A stretch of DNA of 64,000 nucleotides. Source: Aeromonas salmonicida subsp. salmonicida (GTDB lineage Bacteria > Pseudomonadota > Gammaproteobacteria > Enterobacterales > Aeromonadaceae). Of this stretch, positions 1 through 8,197 are shown one piece after another. The position numbers were made by a program, and so were the translations under genes. The first letter of the stretch is position 1; each line of letters opens with the position of its first letter. The notes beneath the pieces are model-generated. The model was not told the origin of the DNA, did no database searches, and saw nothing but the letters and a program-made list of their open reading frames with translations. The stretch covers positions 62,001-126,000 of the forward strand of contig NZ_LSGW01000046.1 of assembly GCF_001643305.1 (NCBI RefSeq), read 5' to 3'.

Positions 1-205
1 TGAGGATACCGGGAAAGCCGATGCCTACGGCGCCTCTTGCACTGAAGCGGGCATCAGCCTCGAGTACCCGCTGGCAGATCAGCTGCTGCAGCCCCTCGTA
101 ATCATTGCCGGGAGTGCTCATGCGCTCCTCATGACAGAGATTCAAGCCGCCGTCATACACAGCGAACGCTATCTTGGTGCCACCGATATCAAAGCCGTAA
201 TACAT
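1..205 (-). CDS. nagK: N-acetylglucosamine kinase (ROK family), N-terminal part
   Basis: The gene runs off the left edge; only the first 68 residues are present. The protein opens with MYYGFDIGGTKIAFAVYDGG, the ROK-family phosphate-binding motif (DIGGTK), and matches the N-terminus of cytoplasmic GlcNAc kinase, which phosphorylates N-acetylglucosamine recovered from cell wall turnover or chitin. The ATG at 205 is the first residue of the conserved strand, so the start is well supported. An AT-rich stretch upstream (about 268-290) probably holds its promoter. The substrate is assigned by family resemblance; another ROK hexokinase cannot be fully excluded from the N-terminus alone. Confidence 0.85.
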   Translation of the reverse strand, partial: MYYGFDIGGTKIAFAVYDGGLNLCHEERMSTPGNDYEGLQQLICQRVLEADARFSARGAVGIGFPGIL

Positions 206-315
206 GCTCACACTCCCTTGTCGGCGAGTTGCCTCACCTCAGCCTGTCCAGAGGGGCACATTGTATTAATTCGCAAAAAAAATAAAGTGATCGGGGGCGA
301 AAAACGGGAGCCGGA

Positions 316-830
316 TCAAAGCAAACGGAACATTTGCCGTTGCAGGCAAGCCTGGCCAAGGCTCATCAGGGTGCGCTCCTGGCCATCGAAGGCGAAGCCA
401 CGACGCAGGTAAAAACCCTCGCCGACCCGATTGCCATCGAGCAGCCACAATCTGACGCCTTCACAACCGGCGCGCCGCATCTGCATGGCCACCGCCTGCC
501 ACAGCCGCTTGCCATAACCCTGGCGCCAATGATCGGGGTGGAGGTAAAACGCCCGGATCCAGGCGGTGGGATATTCACCCTCTTGCGCCAGCTGCCAGTA
601 GAGCAGGCCGATGACCACCTCATCCAGACAGAGCAGCATGGGTCTTGGGCCCGGCTCGGCGAGCCGGCTGCGCCAGATTTGCAGATGCTCGGTCACCGCC
701 AGCTGGGCCAGCATGTCGTTGCCAAGCACCTCACCGTAGGCAGCGAGCCAGCTGGCCAGCTGGCCCGCTGCATCACCGTCATGGCGGGGGCATCATCAAG
801 CCGCGCCATGCGCAGGCTTATGCCTTGCAT
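316..830 (-). pseudogene. GNAT-family N-acetyltransferase, broken by an 8-bp tandem duplication
   Basis: Two frames together encode one GNAT acetyltransferase. The N-terminal part (ATG at 830, or ATG at 809) reads MQGISLRMARLDDAPAM and continues to QRASW. The rest, in another frame, begins LAAYGEVLGNDML and holds acetyl-CoA motif A (RQGYGKRLW) and the usual C-terminal EGFYLRRGF. Deleting one copy of the 8-bp repeat CCAGCTGG at 748-763 joins the frames exactly into QRASWLAAYGEV, a typical GNAT helix 1 sequence, giving about 168 residues. The start overlaps the stop codon region of the upstream protease gene by 13 bases, suggesting they were cotranscribed. A 137-residue product from GTG 729 would lack helix 1. 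The substrate is unknown. Confidence 0.75.
748..763. repeat. 8-bp tandem duplication (CCAGCTGG x2) inside the GNAT gene
   Basis: Two adjacent copies of CCAGCTGG lie at 748-755 and 756-763. Removing one copy restores a single open reading frame through the acetyltransferase gene, so the duplication is the likely inactivating mutation. The unit is itself a palindrome. A second gene-breaking 8-bp tandem duplication occurs at 14702-14717. Confidence 0.85.
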
Positions 831-1624
831 TGGGGTACCAGACCGGAGGCGCGCGCCTGCTCATAGAGTGGCCGGGCCTCGGCCTGCTGGGCCTGCAACT
901 CGGCGATCCGGTTTTCGTTGCTGGGGTGGGTGGAGAGCAGTTGCGGCGGCGCCTTGCCACCGGCGGCGGCGCTCATGTTCTGCCACAGGGGAACGGCTTC
1001 GGCAGGATTGAAACCGGCACGGGCCATCAAGTCCAGGCCCAGCCTGTCCGCTTCGCTCTCCTGCTCGCGGCCATAGGGCAGCATGACGCCCACCTCGACC
1101 CCGAGCCCCAGCGCCGTCATGGTGGCACCGCGATATTCGCTGCTGCCCATGGCGATATCCGCCGCCGCCAGACCGAGACCGGTCAGCTGGCTGCGGGAGA
1201 GTCGCTCGTTGGAGTGCTGGGCCAGCACGTGGGTCAGCTCGTGACCGATGACGGTGGCGAGCTGATCCTGATTCTTGGCGACCTTGAGCAGGCCGCTATA
1301 GACCCCTATCTTGCCACCGGGCAGTGCGAAGGCATTGACCTGCTTGGAGTCAAACACCACCACCTCCCAACTGGTGATGCCATAACTGGCGGGCACCTGG
1401 GCGGTAACCGCCTTGGCAACACAGGAGACATAGGCATTGAGCTTGGCATCCTTGCTCACCTTCTCCTGCTTTTTCATCTGCTCGAAGGAGTCGGCACCCA
1501 GCTTGCTCATCTGCTGGGGCGAAAACAGCAGCATCTGGCTACGACCGGTAGGAGACTGGGCACAACTGGCCAGCAGGGTAGAACAGAGCGCCGCCAGGCC
1601 GAGCTTGAACAGGGGAGATGTCAT
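818..1624 (-). CDS. M48-family metalloprotease, outer-membrane lipoprotein (LoiP/YcaL-like)
   Basis: This is a 268-residue zinc metalloprotease. A lipoprotein signal peptide ends in LLASC, with Cys21 as the lipidation site, so the protein should be anchored in the envelope facing the periplasm. The zinc site is HELTH (His128, Glu129, His132) with a downstream ESEAD motif supplying the third ligand near Glu191, as in M48 peptidases such as LoiP, YcaL and BepA, which act in outer-membrane protein quality control. The ATG at 1624 is preferred over the GTG at 1639 because it is preceded by AAGGA and begins directly with the signal peptide. The gene lies downstream of pstS but is separated from it by a terminator. 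Confidence 0.88.
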   Translation of the reverse strand: MTSPLFKLGLAALCSTLLASCAQSPTGRSQMLLFSPQQMSKLGADSFEQMKKQEKVSKDAKLNAYVSCVAKAVTAQVPASYGITSWEVVVFDSKQVNAFALPGGKIGVYSGLLKVAKNQDQLATVIGHELTHVLAQHSNERLSRSQLTGLGLAAADIAMGSSEYRGATMTALGLGVEVGVMLPYGREQESEADRLGLDLMARAGFNPAEAVPLWQNMSAAAGGKAPPQLLSTHPSNENRIAELQAQQAEARPLYEQARASGLVPQCKA

Positions 1625-1737
1625 GGAGGTGTCCTTCACCATAAAGATGCCCTATTTTCGGAAATGCGGGCGTCCGGCGCAAGTCGACAAATTGCCCGGT
1701 TCGGCGAAAGCAGTCACATCCCCTCATTACCGGCTTG

Positions 1738-1770
1738 CTTAAAAAGAAAACGGGCCCCGCTGGGGCCCGT
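1738..1770 (-). terminator. Rho-independent terminator of pstS
   Basis: On the minus strand the stem ACGGGCCCC/GGGGCCCGT (1750-1770) is followed by TTTTCTTTTT, ending the pstS transcript 19 bases after its stop codon. Confidence 0.9.
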
Positions 1771-1788
1771 CTTTGAGAGGAAACCGGT

Positions 1789-2763
1789 TTACATTATGCC
1801 CAGTTTCTTCAGGTCGGCTTCGACCACTTTGGCCGGGACAGGCACGTAACCATCTTTGGCGACTATGCTTTGACCCGCCTTGGAGAGCATCATCTTCACG
1901 AACTCCTGCTCCATCGGGGCCAGCGGCTTGTTCGGGTGCTTGTTCACGTAAACGTACAGGAAACGCGACAGCGGATACTTGCCGGTGATGGCGTTATCAG
2001 CGGTGGCTTCGATGAAGGTCTTGCCATCTTTGGACAGCGGTACGGCGCGCACACCCGAGGTGACATAACCGATACCGGAGTAACCGATGCCGTTCAGGGA
2101 AGCAGAGACGGACTGCACCACGGAAGCGGAACCGGGCTGCTCGTTCACGCCGCTCTTGAAGTCGCCATCACACAGGGCGTGCTCCTTGAAGTAACCGTAA
2201 GTACCGGATACTGAGTTGCGACCGAACAGTTGCAGATCCTTGGAAGACCAGTTGCCATCCAGACCCAGATCAGACCACTTGGTGGCAGCCTTGGCTTCGC
2301 CGCACTTGAGGGTGCTGGAGAAGACGGCATCCACTTGTTGCATGGTCAGCCCCTTGATGGGGTTGTCCTTGTTGACGAACACGGCCAGGGCATCGACCGC
2401 GACGCGGATGGCAGTGGGCTTGTAACCGTAACGCTTCTCGAACGCCTCTTCCTCACCGGACTTCATGCCGCGGCTCATGGGGCCGAACTGGGCAACACCT
2501 TCGGTCAGTGCAGTCGGTGCGGTTGAGGAACCGGCGGCCTGGATCTGCACGTTGACGTTGGGATACATGCGCTTAAATTCTTCGGCCCACAAGGTCATCA
2601 TGTTGGCCAGGGTGTCAGAGCCGACAGAGGACAGGTTGCCCGAGATGCCGCTGGTCGGAGTGTAATCCAGCAGGTCTTTATCCACACCGGCAGCCAGAGC
2701 GCTGACAGAAAACAGGGTTGCTGCGGTAAATCCGATTACACCAGCCAGTTTGTTGAGTTTCAT
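1789..2763 (-). CDS. pstS: Phosphate ABC transporter periplasmic substrate-binding protein
   Basis: The 324-residue protein has a Sec signal peptide (about residues 1-24, ending in ALAAG) and the PstS fold. Recognisable segments include the phosphate-binding loop region AAGSSTAP near residues 77-84, the SRGMKSGE segment, and the [11 protein letters not shown] segment. It captures inorganic phosphate in the periplasm for the PstCAB importer, whose genes are not in this window. It lies downstream of phoB-phoR in the same direction but has its own Pho box (2845-2865) and terminator, so it is probably a separately PhoB-activated unit. Length and start agree with the family. Confidence 0.95.
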   Translation of the reverse strand: MKLNKLAGVIGFTAATLFSVSALAAGVDKDLLDYTPTSGISGNLSSVGSDTLANMMTLWAEEFKRMYPNVNVQIQAAGSSTAPTALTEGVAQFGPMSRGMKSGEEEAFEKRYGYKPTAIRVAVDALAVFVNKDNPIKGLTMQQVDAVFSSTLKCGEAKAATKWSDLGLDGNWSSKDLQLFGRNSVSGTYGYFKEHALCDGDFKSGVNEQPGSASVVQSVSASLNGIGYSGIGYVTSGVRAVPLSKDGKTFIEATADNAITGKYPLSRFLYVYVNKHPNKPLAPMEQEFVKMMLSKAGQSIVAKDGYVPVPAKVVEADLKKLGIM

Positions 2764-2844
2764 CCAATCTCTCCAAAGTTACAGAAGGTCCGTTCTTAAG
2801 ACGGCGCCAGTATCTGACCTGGCAGTGACAAATTTATGGATTTA

Positions 2845-2865
2845 ATGTGACACTTTAATGACACA
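2845..2865 (-). promoter_or_regulatory. Pho box upstream of pstS
   Basis: On the minus strand the sequence TGTCATTAAAG followed by TGTCACATTAA is two 11-bp direct repeats, the layout of a PhoB site. It lies about 80 bases upstream of the pstS start, so phosphate starvation should activate the gene. Confidence 0.85.
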
Positions 2866-2885
2866 ACAAGGGTTTTGACCAAATG

Positions 2886-2917
2886 AAGAGAGGGCAGCTT
2901 CCGCTGCCCTCTCTTTT
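2886..2917. terminator. Terminator hairpin between phoR and pstS
   Basis: A perfect 13-bp stem (AAGAGAGGGCAGC / GCTGCCCTCTCTT) with a 4-base loop lies 23 bases beyond the phoR stop. The T run is better on the plus strand (TTTT) than on the minus strand, but position suggests it ends the phoBR transcript. Confidence 0.7.
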
Positions 2918-2939
2918 GCTAACTTATTGTCGGTAAAGA

Positions 2940-4235
2940 CTATTTAACCACGACCATACGGGCTGGAATGAGAAAGCTGAAACGGCTGCCAGCACCGACC
3001 CGACTCTCGATATCGAGCTGACAGTCGTGATGGCTCAAGGCGTGCTTGACGATGGCGAGCCCGAGCCCGGAGCCGCCGGTATGCCGTGAGCGAGCCTTGT
3101 CGACCCGATAGAAACGTTCGGTCAGCCGCGCCAGATGCTCGGGAGCAATCCCCTCTCCTTCATCCTCCACCACAAACAGCGCCATGGCGCCCTGTTTGCG
3201 CCATGCCACGCTGATCTTGCGCCCCGCCGGTGTGTAGTGAATGGCGTTGTAGACCAGGTTGGAGACGGCGCTGCGCAGCTGATCATTATCCCCTCGCACG
3301 AAAAGGTTCGGTTGCACCAGAAATTCAATCTGGTGTGCCCGCTCCCCCGACAGCGCCCGCGCCTCCTGCTCCAGCAATCCCAGCATGGCGGGCATGTCCA
3401 CCAGGTGGGAGAGATCCACCGAGGGAGCCGCCTCGATCCGCGACAGGGTGAGCAGCTGATTGACCAGATTGTCCATGCGGATGGTCTGCTCCATCATCAC
3501 CCTGTGCGCTTTGGCCCACAGGGCGGGGGGCGGCGGCTCTTCGGTCATCTCCAGATAGCCCTTGAGCACTGTGAGCGGGGTACGCAGTTCGTGGGAGACG
3601 TTGGAAACGAAGTGCTTGCGGGTCTTCTCCAGGCTGCGCAGCCGGGTGACATCCCGCACCACCAGCATGGCCTGATCCTCGGCGTAGGGCATGATGCGAA
3701 ACTCGAGAAACTTCTCCTCATTGATGGGTGAGTTCATCTCGAACGGTTCATCATACTGACCCTTGCCCAGATAGGCACCAAAGGCCGGATTGCGAATGAG
3801 GTTGCCTATGTGCTGACCGGCATCTTCCGGCCAGCGAAAACCAAGCAGTTGCTCCGCCAGTCGATTGCACCAGAGGATGCTGCCATCGGTGCGAAACACG
3901 ACTGCGGCATCGGGCAGAGCCTCGGCACCCTCCCGAAAGCGGCGGATCAGACCCGCCAGCTCGCGGCGACGGGCCCGGTGACGCTGCTGCAACTTGTAGA
4001 TGCCGTTGAAAATATACTCCCAGCTGCCGCTGCCGTTGGGGGGAACCAGGCTGCGATCGTGCCACAGCCAGTCCGACAGCCGCTTCTGGAAGCGATAGTG
4101 CCAGCCCAGATGCAGCACAGTAGCTGCCAGCAGGCAAAGGGCGAGGGTATTCGTCAACCAGCCGACCAGAACGAAAGGCGTATAGAAGAACGCCATCCGC
4201 CACAACTGTCGCCGCCAGGCATAAGGTTGCAACAT
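2940..4235 (-). CDS. phoR: Phosphate regulon sensor histidine kinase
   Basis: The 431-residue protein matches PhoR. It has two N-terminal membrane segments (about residues 12-45) with almost no periplasmic loop, a PAS domain (about 100-200), the HisKA motif SNVSHELRTPL with phospho-acceptor His215, and a HATPase_c domain with the N box NLVYNAIHYTP, DEGEGI and GGSGLGLAI. PhoR autophosphorylates under phosphate limitation, signalled through the Pst transporter and PhoU, and passes the phosphate to PhoB. It starts 8 bases after the phoB stop, forming a phoB-phoR operon. Confidence 0.95.
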   Translation of the reverse strand: MLQPYAWRRQLWRMAFFYTPFVLVGWLTNTLALCLLAATVLHLGWHYRFQKRLSDWLWHDRSLVPPNGSGSWEYIFNGIYKLQQRHRARRRELAGLIRRFREGAEALPDAAVVFRTDGSILWCNRLAEQLLGFRWPEDAGQHIGNLIRNPAFGAYLGKGQYDEPFEMNSPINEEKFLEFRIMPYAEDQAMLVVRDVTRLRSLEKTRKHFVSNVSHELRTPLTVLKGYLEMTEEPPPPALWAKAHRVMMEQTIRMDNLVNQLLTLSRIEAAPSVDLSHLVDMPAMLGLLEQEARALSGERAHQIEFLVQPNLFVRGDNDQLRSAVSNLVYNAIHYTPAGRKISVAWRKQGAMALFVVEDEGEGIAPEHLARLTERFYRVDKARSRHTGGSGLGLAIVKHALSHHDCQLDIESRVGAGSRFSFLIPARMVVVK

Positions 4236-4243
4236 AACTTCCT

Positions 4244-4933
4244 CTACAGACGGGTTGAGAAGCGATAGCCTGCGCCGCGCACCGTCTGAATCAATCGATC
4301 GTGACCCGTCTCTTCAATGGCCTTGCGCAAGCGACGAATATGCACATCCACGGTTCTGTCCTCGACATACACATTGGTACCCCAGACATTGTTGAGCAAC
4401 TGCTCGCGGCTGTACACCCGCTCGGGGTGAGTCATGAAGAAGTGCAGCAACTTGAACTCGGTCGGTCCCATGTCCAGCGCCCTCTCTTCGGCACTGACTC
4501 TATGGGAAACCGGATCCAGCTTGAGCCCCTGCACCTCAATCACCTCGTCCACCGAGGTGGGGGAGACGCGGCGCATCACGGCGTGCAGGCGGGCGGTCAA
4601 CTCCTTGGGGGAGAAGGGCTTGGTGATGTAGTCATCGGCGCCGGCCTCCAGGCCGCGTACCTTGTCCTCTTCCTCACCACGGGCGGTCAGCATCACCACA
4701 GGGATCTGGCGGGTCACCTCATCCTGCTTGAGTTGCTTGATGAACTGAATGCCACTGCCACCGGGCATCATCCAGTCCAGCACTATGAGTTCGGGGTAGG
4801 GTTCACACACCTTCGCCAGTCCATCGGCGTAATCTTCCGCCTCGATTGTTTCGTATCCCTTTTGCTCAAGCACGAAGCAGAGCATTTCGCGGATCGGTGC
4901 TTCGTCCTCGACCACCAGAATTCGCTTAGCCAT
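4244..4933 (-). CDS. phoB: Phosphate regulon response regulator PhoB
   Basis: The 229-residue OmpR-class regulator has an N-terminal receiver domain with the acidic pair ED at residues 10-11, phospho-acceptor Asp53 in VLDWMMPG and Lys in the [10 protein letters not shown] motif. A C-terminal winged-helix domain (about 130-229) has [11 protein letters not shown] and the closing TVRGAGYRF. Once phosphorylated by PhoR it binds Pho boxes and activates phosphate-starvation genes. A Pho box directly upstream (4984-5010) indicates autoregulation. Length and architecture are those of PhoB. Confidence 0.96.
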   Translation of the reverse strand: MAKRILVVEDEAPIREMLCFVLEQKGYETIEAEDYADGLAKVCEPYPELIVLDWMMPGGSGIQFIKQLKQDEVTRQIPVVMLTARGEEEDKVRGLEAGADDYITKPFSPKELTARLHAVMRRVSPTSVDEVIEVQGLKLDPVSHRVSAEERALDMGPTEFKLLHFFMTHPERVYSREQLLNNVWGTNVYVEDRTVDVHIRRLRKAIEETGHDRLIQTVRGAGYRFSTRL

Positions 4934-4983
4934 ATACCTTCTCTCTCCTGTGTGAAGATGGGTGCGCCAATTATTAGAATTTT

Positions 4984-5010
4984 CTGTGACACTTTTATGA
5001 CTTTATGACA
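4984..5010 (-). promoter_or_regulatory. Pho box upstream of phoB
   Basis: Read on the minus strand, CTGTCATAAAG is followed by TCATAAAAG and TGTCACAG, a set of TGTCA-type direct repeats about 50 bases before the phoB start. This is the expected autoregulatory PhoB site. Confidence 0.75.
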
Positions 5011-5035
5011 GGCGGGATGATAAACGTTTTCAGAT

Positions 5036-5446
5036 TCAGTTGGCAGCAGTGAGTTGCAGCAGGTCCCAGCGGTTGCCACTGATATCCTCGAACACCACCA
5101 CCATGCCGTATGGCTCGCTACGTGGCTGTTCACAAAAATGAACACCGTAGTCCAGCATGCGCTGGTAATCGGCCCAGAAATCGTCGGTTTCGAGGAACAG
5201 AAATACCCGGCCACCGCCCTGCTGGCCGATGGCGGCCTGCTGCTCTGGCGTGGCGGCGCGAGCCAGCAAGAGCGCCGCACCGGGCGCGCCGGCAGGCGCA
5301 ACCCGCACCCAGCGCTTACCCGGTTTACCCGGTTCATCGAGGGGAGTGTCTTCCAGCAATGTAAAACCCAACCCCAGGGTAAAGAAGGCGATGGCCTCGT
5401 CATAGTCGGCCACCAGCAGGGCCAAAGCGCCAATGTGTTGTGCCAT
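5036..5446 (-). CDS. VOC-family (glyoxalase/bleomycin-resistance fold) protein
   Basis: The 136-residue protein has the beta-alpha-beta-beta-beta halves of the vicinal oxygen chelate fold. It opens with HIGALALLVADYDEAIAFF, has a central RVFLFLETDDFWADY segment, and ends with the metal-site segment VVFEDISGNRWDLLQ. A candidate metal set is His4, Glu in FLFLET and Glu in VVFED. Family members include glyoxalase I, dioxygenases and antibiotic-binding proteins, so the reaction cannot be named. The ATG at 5446 is preferred because GAGG lies 8-11 bases upstream. The gene stands alone between phoB and a diguanylate cyclase gene. Confidence 0.8.
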   Translation of the reverse strand: MAQHIGALALLVADYDEAIAFFTLGLGFTLLEDTPLDEPGKPGKRWVRVAPAGAPGAALLLARAATPEQQAAIGQQGGGRVFLFLETDDFWADYQRMLDYGVHFCEQPRSEPYGMVVVFEDISGNRWDLLQLTAAN

Positions 5447-5581
5447 GGGGAATACCTCAGCAGATGAATGAAGGGGGCCAACGCCCCGGCTGGCGCGCAT
5501 CATAGCGGCTTGGAGTCTTGGGCTCCAGCAGCAATGCCCCGCTCGAAGGAGCAGCCCTTCCCCAGCCGCCAGACCTGCGTT

Positions 5582-5605
5582 CTATTCCACCTCCTATTCC
5601 ACCTC
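5582..5605. repeat. 12-bp tandem duplication over the stop codon of the diguanylate cyclase gene
   Basis: CTATTCCACCTC occurs twice in direct succession (5582-5593 and 5594-5605). On the minus strand the unit encodes the last codons and stop of the GGDEF gene (GAG GTG GAA TAG), so the duplicated copy lies just beyond the stop and should be harmless. Confidence 0.9.
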
Positions 5606-6893
5606 GACCCGATTGCGACCCCGCTTTTTGGCCTGATAGAGCGCCTCGTCGGCCCGCTTGAGAACCTGCTCCAGGGGATCCCCGCGCCGCTCCGCCACCC
5701 CGAACGAGGCCGTGATGGACAGCGCCAGGGGCCAGTGCGGATAAGCCACCAGGGCGGCTCGCAGCCGCTCCGCCAGTGCCTTGGCACGGGCCTGTTCGTA
5801 GTGCAGGCAGACCAGCACGAACTCCTCCCCGCCCCAGCGCACCAGCCGGCACAAGCTATCGCAGTGGCGCAGGACTTCGCTCACCATGTGCTTGAGCACC
5901 TCGTCCCCAACCGGGTGACCATGGCCATCGTTGACGAGCTTGAAGTGGTCTATGTCGATGTAGATGAAAGAGAGGGGCATATCGCCGAGCTCGGCCAGCA
6001 GCTTGTTGCCACCGAACCGGTTGAGGGCGCCGGTCAGGGGATCGTACCTGGCCTCCTCCTCGGTGCGCAGGGTCTGCTCGCAGAGGCTCTGGCTGCGCGC
6101 CTCCGCCACCTGTCTGGCCTCACGTGCCTTGCGCAATCGATCCCGCATCAACAGGTGCTGCACCATGAACAGCAGCAGGCCGTAAACCAGCCAGCTCAGC
6201 AGCAGGGGACGATAGAAGGCTCCCGGTTGCACCCAGCGACCATAGAACTCCATCCGCTCCAGCACCAGCCGGTAGTGGCCTGGCTGCATGCCGATGCCGG
6301 AGGCGATTTCCACTGCGTAGACATGGCGCAGGTCTTCCCCCTGCTGGGCCAGCGGAATGCGGTACTGCTGGATCCACCAAGTGGCCGGCGTGAAGACCCG
6401 CAGCGGCACGTCCTGCAGCCGCCCGTAATCATCGGGACGAAAGATCACCTCGTTGAACTTGTGGGAGGTGGCATCACCCGCCCGGGAGTAAATCGGGTGG
6501 TAGTTGCGCAGATAGAGGCGCCAAAACTGTGGCTCTGGCCCCTCGACCTGCAGCTGGATGCGTGCCCCCTCGAAGCGGGAGAGATCAATGCCCTGCTCCG
6601 GCAGACTCAGGTTCACAGAAGGGGTACTCATAGCCTTCGCGCAACTGGCAGTCGATGGCTGGCTTGTCCGTCGGCGCAGGATAACCGCTTTGCTGGCCGG
6701 CGGCAGACAGCAAGGTAGTGACAGAGGAGCCGCCATGGATCCTGTCATCCTGTACCGCCACCGACAGGCGGGCATTGGCCAGCATGTCGAGCCGCCGATC
6801 CGGCCCGAATTCAAACAGCAGGATCGCCAGCAAGCTCAACCCCAACAACACCCAGAACAACACATTGGCCAGACGAGAATAGGAAAAGGTCAT
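5594..6893 (-). pseudogene. Membrane-bound GGDEF diguanylate cyclase with a frameshift
   Basis: The N-terminal frame (ATG at 6893) encodes one membrane segment (VLFWVLLGLSLLAILLF) and a periplasmic region up to GYEYPFC. The reading then shifts: NLSLPEQGIDLSRFEG and everything after it lie one base out of phase, at about 6610-6626. The second frame completes the periplasmic domain (LYLRNYHPIYS), a second membrane segment (LLLSWLVYGLLLFMVQHLL) and a C-terminal GGDEF domain with YDPLTGALNRF, DIDHFKLVNDGHGH and the active-site motif GGEEF. The intact enzyme would make cyclic di-GMP in response to a periplasmic signal. As read, the product stops soon after the shift. A sequencing error is possible. 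Confidence 0.8.
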
Positions 6894-7222
6894 ATAGGCT
6901 CCACCCGACTAGGTGCTCTGACTCCATACCCCGAGATCCGCACGCCCGGATCCCGTGGTTATTACACGCGCCAACACCGGCGCCATACCGTATTTCTTCA
7001 GCCGGGTACCGGCAGACAGACCCGGACCAACTCCGGGATCAGGCGCAGCCGTACTGTACCAGGCGGGAGGCCCCAGGTTGGCGCCCCGGAAAGCCACGCA
7101 GTTGCCAATCAGATTGTGAATCTCAGGATAGAACACTCCATGCCATGAAAAATAAAGAGAAATCAATAAAAAGGGCCCTGATGGCTCATCTTGCCCAAGG
7201 GGAATGACGAGCAACAAAGCCC
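6894..7222. other. Intergenic region without a recognised gene
   Basis: Between the diguanylate cyclase start and the regulator remnant there is an open frame on the minus strand (6909-7217), but it has no recognisable family, no good ribosome binding site and an unconvincing composition. I see only a terminator at its right end. Confidence 0.5.
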
Positions 7223-7232
7223 TCAGGGTCCC
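7165..7232 (-). terminator. Terminator after the sigma54-regulator remnant
   Basis: On the minus strand GGGACCCTGAGGGC pairs with GCCATCAGGGCCC across a long loop and is followed by TTTTTATTG. The left arm overlaps the last codons of the regulator remnant. Confidence 0.55.
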
Positions 7233-8197
7233 TCACGCAGCGTCCGGTAGAGGGTGGTGCGGCTGATGCCAAGCTGGCGCGCCGCCTCGCTCACGTTGCC
7301 CCCGCAATCCGCCAGGGTCTGCTGCACCCGCAGCCGGTTCTGCTGGCGCAAGGTGTGGGTACTCGCCGGCGACGAGGGCGCTGCCGATGCGGCGGGCAGA
7401 TGCAGGTGCGAGGGCACAATCCAGCCCAGTCCTTCCGCCAGCACGCAGGCCACCTCCAACGCCTGCTTGAGCTGGCGCACGTTGCCGGGCAGCGGATGAG
7501 CCAGCAGTTGCTGCTCCGCCTCCGGCGTCAACTGCAGGGCCGGGTCCATCTCCGAGAGCAGGCGCCGGATCAATCCCTGGCGCTCGCCCTGTGGCCATGC
7601 CCGCAGCGGTGTCAGCTGCTGGCGCCAGCCGCAGACTCGGTAATAGAGATCCTCGCGAAACGTCCCGGCCTGCACCATGGCCGCCAGATCCCGGTGGCTG
7701 GCGCTGACCAGCCAGAAATCCACCAGCTCAGGTCTGTGGCTGCCCACCGGGGTGACGCTGCGCTCCTGCAACACCCGCAGCAGCCGGGTCTGCGCCAGCA
7801 GCGGCAACTCGCCGATTTCATCCAGCATCAGGATGCCGCCGTGGGCGGCGCGCAGATAACCCTGACTGCCCTGGCTGCGGGCACCGCTGAAGGCCCCGCC
7901 CACATAACCAAACAGCTCGGCTTCTACCAGATCTGCCGGCAGGGCGCCGCAGTTGACGCACACCAGGGGCCTCTCCTGCCGGCTCGACTGGCGGTGCAGG
8001 GCACGTACCAGGTGCTCCTTGCCGCTGCCGGTCTCCCCCTCGACAAGCAGCGAGATGCCGCGCTCCAGCATCTTGAGCGGCACCTGTGCCGACCCTTGTT
8101 GCGCTGTTTGCCGGTGCGCCACAACCGGCTCTGACACCAACCGCAGGCCACGGTGTTCGCGCAGCAACTGCTGGCCATCGAACCTGTGCTGGCCAAG
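7223..8197 (-). pseudogene. AcoR-type sigma54-dependent regulator, N-terminus deleted
   Basis: The remaining 320 or so residues encode the end of a signal-input region (FDGQQLLREHRGLRL), a sigma54-interacting AAA+ domain with Walker A GETGSGKE, a GAFTGA-like loop (GGAFSGA), Walker B GGILMLDEI and arginine-finger region FREDLYYR, then a Fis-type helix-turn-helix (NVSEAARQLGISRTTLYRTL). This is the layout of acetoin catabolism regulators and relatives. The N-terminal GAF/PAS region and the natural start are missing because the sequence joins the aldo/keto reductase gene at about 8190-8198. No aco genes are nearby. A product from an internal start would lack its sensor and probably act abnormally or not at all. 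Confidence 0.8.

Noticed and set aside
265..295. Possible NagC operator in the AT-rich stretch before nagK.
   Set aside because: Only part of the NagC consensus can be matched, so I do not call it a site.
5457..5852. Long GC-rich open frames opposite real genes (here and in many other places).
   Set aside because: They are shadow frames of the verified coding strand with low-complexity Ala/Gly/Arg/Pro composition.
6909..7217. A 102-codon open frame on the minus strand.
   Set aside because: No recognisable family, no ribosome site, odd composition, and it overlaps the terminator of the neighbouring remnant.
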